DNA from: Arachidicoccus ginsenosidivorans
Lineage (GTDB): Bacteria; Bacteroidota; Bacteroidia; Chitinophagales; Chitinophagaceae
Reading direction: 5' to 3'
Assembly: GCF_007971385.1 (NCBI RefSeq)
Contig: NZ_CP042434.1
Coordinates: 4,960,001-5,024,000, forward strand
DNA length: 64,000 nucleotides
The notes beneath the pieces were generated by a model. The model was not told the DNA's origin, made no database searches, and saw nothing but the letters and a program-made list of their open reading frames with translations. The translations under genes and the position numbers were made by a program. Shown here in pieces: positions 57,732 to 64,000 of this stretch (its first letter is position 1; every line of letters starts with the position of its first letter).

Positions 57732-58445
57732 AATTTTTAAATAATGGTTCAATCGGGCTCCTGGCCCTATTCGGGTTTGGAATATGCTAAACAATATTTG
57801 CGCCCAATAATGTAGATCAAACATTCAAGCATGGAAAGTGACAACGCTAATCCATGTAAAAAACCTTTGAAATTAGACAGGGAAATGATTATTACTTAAT
57901 TGGTACATCATTTTTTATTGGCAATCTGTAGCTGTTTATGTCCTTAGGTTATAATTTTCAACAATAGCGTCCTAAATGCCGGATCATTAAGTACGAATCG
58001 TATTATTGGCAAATTTATCTAAGCTGTACTATAGGCCACGGGGTTAATAAGCCACAAACCATATGGAAATTATTTCCACATTTTGATCCATTCTGTAATC
58101 ACTTTAACTAAGTTAGGAAAATTAAGTGTTGCTCCTAGAGCGATTTACGCCTTATTAAAATGTAAAAAGTTTTGGAATGAAGCTACTCAAACAACGCATA
58201 TGTGCATCGTTACAGTGACATACCTTCTTTTTAACAGGTAATATTACAACGCTTAATATTAGTTATATTTTCAATGTACGGATGGCATAACTATTGAATT
58301 TAATTAAGCATACTGGTTTTTATCAGTATGGAGATATCGACAGATGAGTTTTGTTATTATTTATCAAATGCATCAATAAACCCAATAGTCGAGATCAATA
58401 ATATTATTGGCCCCATTAAATATTTTCTTAGAAAACATTAACAGC
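57732..58445. other. intergenic region, no gene seen
   Basis: About 710 bp (or 670 bp if the MscS gene starts at a TTG at 58407) between divergent genes. AT-rich; no convincing open frame, repeat or hairpin. Confidence 0.4.
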
Positions 58446-59264
58446 ATGGACCTGGAAAAACTATGGGTAAAAATTGAGCACCTTTTTATAGCCAGAATGC
58501 CTTTCATCCTGTTAGCGCTTTTTATACTCATTATAGGTTGGTGGATTATAAAATTTATTCACCATTATATTTCTGGCAGAATTAGCGATCCGCATGTAGA
58601 TCCATCCATTAGGCCATTTTTTCTGAGCCTGATTACAATCGTACTTCGGTTGATCCTGGTTTTAACAGCGCTTCAAATGGCAGGTTTCAAACTAACTATT
58701 TTTACGGTTTTATTAGGTTCACTGGGTGTAGCAGCTGGTCTTGCCTTATCTGGCACTTTGCAAAATTTTGCCAGTGGCGCCTTGATTCTTTTACTTAAGC
58801 CCTTTCATGTGGGCGATAAAATCATTGCCCAGGGCAAAGAGGGCATTATTTCCTCCATTCAAATGTTTTACACGGTTATGATCGGTGAAGACAATAGAAT
58901 GACCATTATTCCTAACAGCAAATTATCCAATGAAATTATTGTAAATACTACAGGATGCAACCTGAGAAAATTAGAGATTAAACTCAAATTTAAGTATACG
59001 ACCGATTGGCCGACGCTCAAAACCTCTATAAATTCGGTCATTGATCATCTACCTAAAAAGCAGGCAGCGACGCTTGTGTCTGCTGACAATATAGAGAAAC
59101 ATGCCTTTGAAAGGAAAATTGGCGTTTTAACCTTAGAGCCAGATGGTTACACCATTGTCATCCATGTCTGGGTACCCAGCTCTAATTTTAATTATTTTGA
59201 ATACTGCCTGAGTGAAAATCTTCTGCGTCAACTGAAAGATCAGACGACACTTCCTGGAACTTAA
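58446..59264 (+). CDS. small mechanosensitive channel, MscS family
   Basis: I choose ATG 58446 (MDLEKLWVKIEHLFIARMP), 272 residues; a TTG at 58407 would add 13. Three membrane helices: about 20-38, 58-80 and the pore helix TM3 at about 85-115 (VLLGSLGVAAGLALSGTLQNFASGALILLLKPFHVGDKI), which is rich in alternating Gly/Ala as in MscS. The beta domain and C-terminal alpha/beta domain follow (MTIIPNSKLSNEIIVN). It is an osmotic safety valve in the inner membrane. It is followed by the SDR gene after 39 bp. Confidence 0.93.
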   Translation: MDLEKLWVKIEHLFIARMPFILLALFILIIGWWIIKFIHHYISGRISDPHVDPSIRPFFLSLITIVLRLILVLTALQMAGFKLTIFTVLLGSLGVAAGLALSGTLQNFASGALILLLKPFHVGDKIIAQGKEGIISSIQMFYTVMIGEDNRMTIIPNSKLSNEIIVNTTGCNLRKLEIKLKFKYTTDWPTLKTSINSVIDHLPKKQAATLVSADNIEKHAFERKIGVLTLEPDGYTIVIHVWVPSSNFNYFEYCLSENLLRQLKDQTTLPGT

Positions 59265-59303
59265 TTGCATTAGGAATTATTAATCAATTTAAATTTATCA
59301 ATT

Positions 59304-60305
59304 ATGCCTAAAGACCTTAAAAAAAATACCTCTAAAGTCATCCCAAAGCCAAAGAAAGATCGTTTTCAAACCGAGCAGCAACAGACAAAATCACCGAAGG
59401 TGTCCCATAAGGTAGAGCAGGAAGCTGAAAAAAAAGCAGATCAAAAAAAAAAGGAAAAATCACCAGGTTTTCCTGCCCAACATCAAAAAAAGCAGCCTGG
59501 GTCAGAGGATGAGATGGAACCTGAGCCGCTCAGTACTCCTATAGCAGCACCCGCCAGACTCCTGGAAGGCAAAACAGTCATAATTACTGGCGGGGATAGC
59601 GGTATAGGTAAAGCCGTTGCGCTGCTTTTTGCCAGTCATGGAGCCAATATCTGTGTCGTGTATTTAAACGAAAACACCGATGCTGCAAAAACCCAGCAAC
59701 AAATTGAAGACTTGGGCGCTAAATCCTTGTTTTTGTCGGGTGATATTACGGATCAATCTTTTTGTAAATCAGCCGTAGAACAGGCGCTTAGTCATTTCAG
59801 TGGCATCGATATTTTGATCAACAATGCCGGCGTACAGTATCCAAAGGATAATCCAGAGGACATAACCAGTGAGCAACTGATCAAAACTTTTAGTACCAAT
59901 GTATTTGCAGCATTCTATTTTGTAACGGCCGCCTTACCTTATTTAAAAAAGGGTAGCTGTATCATTAATACCACCTCCGTTACAGCCTACAGAGGTAGTA
60001 AGTCGTTGGTAGATTATGCTGCTACTAAAGGGGCATTGGTTGCCTTTACAAGGTCGCTTTCCTCAGCATTGATTAAACGCCAAATCAGGGTAAACGCGGT
60101 GGCGCCTGGTCCTATTTGGACGCCGCTTATTGTAGCTTCCTTTTCCAAGGAGAAAGTCAGTAAGTTTGGGACAGATGTACCCATGGGTAGAGCGGGTCAA
60201 CCCCAGGAAGTTGCTCCTTGTTATCTATTTTTGGCCACTGATCAGTCCAGTTATATGACAGGGCAAGTACTTCACCCCAATGGCGGTGAAATTGTCGGAG
60301 GATAG
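59304..60305 (+). CDS. SDR family oxidoreductase with lysine/glutamine-rich N-terminal extension
   Basis: 333 residues. The first about 80 are low-complexity and basic (KNTSKVIPKPKKDRFQTEQQ). The SDR core follows with the NAD(P) loop TGGDSGIGKAVA, NNAGVQYP, catalytic Ser in TTSVTAYRGS, YxxxK in DYAATKGALVAF, and the C-terminal GQVLHPNGGEIVGG. It belongs to the YhdF/YtrI-like SDR group with a PxGGP tail. The N-terminal extension is longer than usual. Located after MscS in the stress cluster; substrate unknown. Confidence 0.92.
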   Translation: MPKDLKKNTSKVIPKPKKDRFQTEQQQTKSPKVSHKVEQEAEKKADQKKKEKSPGFPAQHQKKQPGSEDEMEPEPLSTPIAAPARLLEGKTVIITGGDSGIGKAVALLFASHGANICVVYLNENTDAAKTQQQIEDLGAKSLFLSGDITDQSFCKSAVEQALSHFSGIDILINNAGVQYPKDNPEDITSEQLIKTFSTNVFAAFYFVTAALPYLKKGSCIINTTSVTAYRGSKSLVDYAATKGALVAFTRSLSSALIKRQIRVNAVAPGPIWTPLIVASFSKEKVSKFGTDVPMGRAGQPQEVAPCYLFLATDQSSYMTGQVLHPNGGEIVGG

Positions 60306-60357
60306 CTGTGGAAAAAGCCACAAATAATATAAATTAATAGGAATCAATAAAAAATAA

Positions 60358-60411
60358 GGGCTGATCGGCTATCCCCGGGAATTCATTACCTGGGGTTTTG
60401 CCGACCAGCCC
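60358..60411 (+). terminator. terminator after the SDR gene
   Basis: GGGCTGATCGGC (60358-60369) pairs with GCCGACCAGCCC (60400-60411) with one mismatch, and an inner CCCCGGG / CTGGGG stem. ATTTTAC follows on the plus strand. It lies 53 bp past the SDR stop; the convergent DUF3823 gene ends at 60479. Confidence 0.75.
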
Positions 60412-60478
60412 ATTTTACAACAAACACTACACTGCACGGTTGAGACAAAAATCTAAACGCCTCAACGCCTATCCAGTA

Positions 60479-61252
60479 TTACTTAAGCTCGACTTTTACG
60501 ATATCAGAGAAGATCATATCATCCACACCAGCAATCTTCACTCCTACTCTGGCAAAAAAGTAATTCTGGTCAGCGATGCCGATATTACCGCCCGAGATGT
60601 CTTTTGGAATCTTGGCGCTCAGGGTGATATTGGATAAATCTGCGATGTCTGCTCCCTGAATTGTTTTAAAGGCTATATTATTATCCTCATCTACAAAGGA
60701 AGTTCTATTGACGTACAGACCGACATACTCAATATCCTTTGCCCGATTATCCGTAATAATCTTAGAGACGCTGGCGGCTGCCGATACAACGGAATCGGTG
60801 CCGACGGTAAAATCTGCCTTATCCACCATATAATAAGGCAAGACCTCAATATCCATCTCTTTATTACCGTTGAGACTTAGTGGTATGGTATCACTTCCTG
60901 TCTCCGTATTGGCTATGCTTAGAAATGGACCCTGTCCGGGTGGTATGATCAGTTTGTATTCGCCGTTAAATAGTAAGGCAGAAAATGAACCGTCCTGGTT
61001 CAGATAGACATCAATGGGGGCGCTCTTGCCAAAACCGTCCTGCCATAATTCAAAATAGACGGCACTGAACCCTTCCTTATTTACATCCAACCCATTATTT
61101 TTAATCTGAATGGGCGTACCCTTATACACCAGATGCCCCGTAAACTTCGTTTTCGGTGCGTCATAATTATCCTTTTGGCAACTACTTATACTTCCCATAA
61201 AACCAAGCAGTAGTAATAAGGACAGATAATTTAAAAAACTATACTTTTTCAT
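60479..61252 (-). CDS. DUF3823 surface lipoprotein (SusE-position protein)
   Basis: 257 residues with a lipoprotein signal ending GSISSC (Cys25). The core DUF3823 pattern is seen: YDAPKTKFTGHLVYKGTPIQIKN, VYFELWQDGF, PIDVYLNQDGSFSALLFNGEYKLIIPPGQGPF and a C-terminal Ig-like part ending ADIVKVELK. It lies 165 bp downstream of a SusD gene and is the third gene of a SusC/SusD/DUF3823 utilisation locus. The family is thought to bind glycans outside the cell. The gene is intact. Confidence 0.92.
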   Translation of the reverse strand: MKKYSFLNYLSLLLLLGFMGSISSCQKDNYDAPKTKFTGHLVYKGTPIQIKNNGLDVNKEGFSAVYFELWQDGFGKSAPIDVYLNQDGSFSALLFNGEYKLIIPPGQGPFLSIANTETGSDTIPLSLNGNKEMDIEVLPYYMVDKADFTVGTDSVVSAAASVSKIITDNRAKDIEYVGLYVNRTSFVDEDNNIAFKTIQGADIADLSNITLSAKIPKDISGGNIGIADQNYFFARVGVKIAGVDDMIFSDIVKVELK

Positions 61253-61417
61253 AATTTAAAATTTAATACTTATTAAATAACCGGCCTTGCTGCAGATATC
61301 TACATCTCGCCTCCCTGCTGCGTATGGTTGTTATAAACCAATATAATCTTCTTAGGGCGTGCGGTTTATAATATTGTAGGCAACGGCTGGTCTTCCTATC
61401 ATTTGCCTTGCGAATGG

Positions 61418-63310
61418 CTACTGATTCGGGTTTTTGACGATCTTCGGATTATTGCTGATAATATCCTGATTAATAGTCGAATAATAATTCCCTAGCTGGA
61501 ATCTATGGGCTGCCGTCACCTCATCGGGTTTAACGATCTTATAGATCCATTTACCATCGTTGGTGGCACCCGGGTCATAGACTTTATAAGGCCAAAGCCC
61601 GTAAGCCATGGTATTGGGTGCAGTGGCTTTGCCGACACCTGCTTCCAACTCTGCTGCAGTAATTTTCTGACCGTTCCATACTTTATCTGCTATGCGCCAG
61701 CGTTTGTTATCAAACAGCTCATGTCCTTCAAAGGCCAGCTCTACGCGTCTTTCATGAACGATTCGGTCAAATGTAATCTCAGTGGGTGTCAAATCTTTGG
61801 TAAAGCCTGCACGGCGCCTGATTTGATTAATAAAGATGGCTGCTGAGTCTTTTTTGCCTAACTCAAACTCTGCTTCCGCCAGGTTTAGTAACACTTCCCC
61901 ATAACGGTATCTGACCCACCAGACTTCACTCTGGGTGCCAATCTGACCGGAACCAGTTGCCGGATCCATAAATTTGCGCACGTAAAATCCCGTCTGCGCA
62001 GAAAATTCTAAACCGTCAATCGGACCGGAGAAGCCAACTACCTGTTCTTTGTAATCCCTACCTGGTAACTGTGCCTGGCCACCAAAGGTCGTGGAGGTAA
62101 TAATCTTTCCACTAGCTGGCACATAATAACCTGCCCAGATATCGACATCTTTGCCTTTAAATTGACTACCGGGTAATATAAAAGTACCAGCCAGACGCGC
62201 ATCTCTGTTATTGAATATATCAGACTCCTTATCATAATAAGCATAACCAGCTCCACTTTGTACTTTGAAAGGCGTGTATTTATTATCTAGTGTCTCATAT
62301 TTAAGCGCCAGGTTAAGCGTGGGATTAATCCGGCCACCTTGCGCTTCCTCGGCAATGGCCCTGGGTTGATTATTAAGTGTCCAGCCTTCCACTGTTCCGC
62401 TTTTTAATTTGAAGTTCTGTGCGAAAATTACCTCTGGATTATTGCTCTTGTCATAAAAAAGAGAAGCAAAGTTGTCTGCCAGATCATCTGGCTTTTTCAT
62501 GTATAAGCTGTATTTGCCACTTTTTACCAGTGCTAAGGACGCGTTTCTGGATATCTGATAGTATTTATCGGCCTGAGAAGCGGGTATACCGATCTCACCG
62601 CCAGGCAAAGTCACCCCTGGTGTGTTAACACCATATTTTGCAATAGAGGCAGCATATAATGCAGCTCTTGATTGCATGGCCAGACAAAGTCCTTTGGTGG
62701 CACGGTCCTGTACAGTGGCATCATCTGGCAGATACTGCATAACTGTATCCAACTCAGCGAGCACAAAGTCGTAGACTTCGGCTTCTTTGTTTCTAGGTTG
62801 CTGTAGATAGGAAGGATCCCCGTTATAATCGTAGGTTTTGGCCTCTGTCACAATGGGCACCCCGCCCATTCTTTTGGCCATCTCAAAATAATCGGCGGCC
62901 CTTAAAAACCTGGCCTCAGCCACGAATCGTTGTTTATCGGCGTCATCCAGGGCCGTGGCACCACTGCAGCGTGCAATATAGATATTGATATTACGGATAT
63001 AATCATAATTCCAGAGATTCCACCAGTCATAAGGAAAATCCGTTTGCTGTGCGCGCCAGTAATTGCCTGCCTCTGAAGGAAAGGCTTCATCAAAATTGGT
63101 AAATTCTACCCAATTGGTGATGGTTTGCTGATCTACATACCCTTTATAAAGATCGGCCAAAGCTGAGAAAGCCAGCTCCTTGGAACCAAAAACCTGATCC
63201 GTCGTCAAAATAGAGGTCGGGTCATTGGTCAGAAAATCTTTGCTACAGCCACCAGCCAGCATCCCTATTCCGGTAGCGGCTGCAATAGCTATTATATATA
63301 TCTTTTTCAT
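61418..63310 (-). CDS. SusD/RagB family outer membrane lipoprotein
   Basis: 630 residues, intact. Lipobox GMLAGGCSKDFL with lipidated Cys22. The TPR-like helical core shows TNFDEAFPSEAGNYWRAQQ and VAEARFLRAADYFEMAKRMGGVPI, and the C-terminal ARFYRYGEVLLNLAEAEFELGKKD-like segment, then RIVHERRVELAFEGHELFDNKRW, all typical. It follows the SusC gene by 18 bp and leads to DUF3823. The ligand is unknown, but the size (over 600) suggests a complex glycan-binding variant. Confidence 0.95.
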   Translation of the reverse strand: MKKIYIIAIAAATGIGMLAGGCSKDFLTNDPTSILTTDQVFGSKELAFSALADLYKGYVDQQTITNWVEFTNFDEAFPSEAGNYWRAQQTDFPYDWWNLWNYDYIRNINIYIARCSGATALDDADKQRFVAEARFLRAADYFEMAKRMGGVPIVTEAKTYDYNGDPSYLQQPRNKEAEVYDFVLAELDTVMQYLPDDATVQDRATKGLCLAMQSRAALYAASIAKYGVNTPGVTLPGGEIGIPASQADKYYQISRNASLALVKSGKYSLYMKKPDDLADNFASLFYDKSNNPEVIFAQNFKLKSGTVEGWTLNNQPRAIAEEAQGGRINPTLNLALKYETLDNKYTPFKVQSGAGYAYYDKESDIFNNRDARLAGTFILPGSQFKGKDVDIWAGYYVPASGKIITSTTFGGQAQLPGRDYKEQVVGFSGPIDGLEFSAQTGFYVRKFMDPATGSGQIGTQSEVWWVRYRYGEVLLNLAEAEFELGKKDSAAIFINQIRRRAGFTKDLTPTEITFDRIVHERRVELAFEGHELFDNKRWRIADKVWNGQKITAAELEAGVGKATAPNTMAYGLWPYKVYDPGATNDGKWIYKIVKPDEVTAAHRFQLGNYYSTINQDIISNNPKIVKNPNQ

Positions 63311-63328
63311 AACGTTATTGTTTTTAAA

Positions 63329-64000
63329 TTAAAAGCTCAGGTTGATCCCAACATTTAAATATTTACTCTGGGGATAGGTCAGCCCGTTATTGTCATAGAT
63401 TTCTGCATCGATTCCATACTGATGCACATTGTCTATGGAGAACAGGTTGTTTGCATTGACATAGAACCGGGCTTTGCTGATTTTTAGTCTTTCCAGCAGC
63501 TCACTTGGAAGGGAATAGCCCAGTTCCAGTGTTCTGCAGCGGATGTATTTGATATTGGTTAGCCAGAAGCTAGAGGGCTTATTATAATTGCTCTGCCCAC
63601 TTTCATTAAAACGCATGGCAGGGTAATCTCCGGCTACCCATGGGCTGTTGACATCATAGATGTCCTCATGATGCCAATGGCTATCATAGAAGACTTCCTG
63701 TAAGGCTCCTCCATTTTGATAAGGCCAGCGCATTTCATAATCACGGACAAAGGAATATCCGGCCCCCATGGAGAAATCCATATGGAAATCAAAGCCGTTC
63801 CAGCTGGCGGCCAGATTCAAACCGCCATTGAAAATCGGATTACGGCCCCCACCCCAACCCAGTGGTCGGGTATCTTCTTTATTGATCACCCCATCGTTAT
63901 TAAAATCTTTATAGATCAAATCACCTGGCAAAAGCGTTGAATTGCCCTGACCGTCGATATTGACCGGATAGTTATTGATCTGATCCTGTGAGGTAAACTG
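63329..64000 (-). CDS. SusC/RagA TonB-linked outer membrane protein, partial (C-terminal part)
   Basis: The frame is open to the window edge at 64000, so only the last about 223 residues are present. It contains LLPGDLIYKDFNNDGVINKEDTRPLGW and FDFHMDFSMGAGYSF, and ends FYVNANNLFSIDNV, then LNVGINLSF, the usual SusC barrel end. It is the first gene of the SusC / SusD / DUF3823 operon, separated from SusD by 18 bp. The plug and TonB box lie outside the window. Confidence 0.92.
   Translation of the reverse strand, partial: QFTSQDQINNYPVNIDGQGNSTLLPGDLIYKDFNNDGVINKEDTRPLGWGGGRNPIFNGGLNLAASWNGFDFHMDFSMGAGYSFVRDYEMRWPYQNGGALQEVFYDSHWHHEDIYDVNSPWVAGDYPAMRFNESGQSNYNKPSSFWLTNIKYIRCRTLELGYSLPSELLERLKISKARFYVNANNLFSIDNVHQYGIDAEIYDNNGLTYPQSKYLNVGINLSF

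Overview
The window reads as a chromosome segment of a free-living Bacteroidota, most likely Sphingobacteriaceae or Chitinophagaceae. The basis is two SusC/SusD pairs, AT-rich intergenic DNA, and Bacteroidota-type families (DUF1080, DUF3823, DUF4345, DUF6520, PchR-like AraC proteins). No rRNA, tRNA, CRISPR array, insertion sequence or prophage was seen.

Layout. 0-7 kb holds an ABC export operon with its own GntR regulator, a fosmidomycin-type MFS pump, a FadR-type regulator, DUF4345 and YggS. 7-12.3 kb holds a decayed fragment, a DUF1080 protein, a multiply frameshifted outer membrane barrel gene, and an ArsR / SRPBCC / hydrolase operon. 12.5-18.9 kb holds a glycan unit: a CsxA-like GH2 enzyme, then a 108-bp tandem repeat block, then a ROK kinase and a FucP-type sugar permease. 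19.5-25.9 kb holds a MauE-like membrane protein, a small exported protein, and a TlpA-like / SusC / SusD operon. 26.3-30.7 kb holds three tandem XRE-type regulators and two AraC-type regulators. 31.4-38.4 kb holds a duplicated two-gene module of unrecognised helical proteins whose last member carries a J domain. 38.5-60.3 kb is a stress and DNA repair island: glycogen-type carbohydrate enzymes, Nei-like glycosylase, LigD and Ku (NHEJ), CinA, DUF2383, DUF4142, DUF892, a sigma-54 response regulator, DUF72, MscS and an SDR. 60.4-64 kb holds DUF3823, SusD and the C-terminal part of a SusC.

Two observations stand out. First, at least nine genes are broken by single-base frameshifts. Every one is repaired by adding one base, usually in a short homopolymer, and the repaired lengths are all whole codons. 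This looks like systematic homopolymer undercalling as much as real gene decay, so many apparent pseudogenes here may be intact. Second, the A-B / A'-B' module at 31.4-38.4 kb (helical proteins with acidic tracts, ending in a J-domain protein) is the best candidate for an undescribed system. All functional calls come from reading the sequence and knowledge of families; no database search was run.
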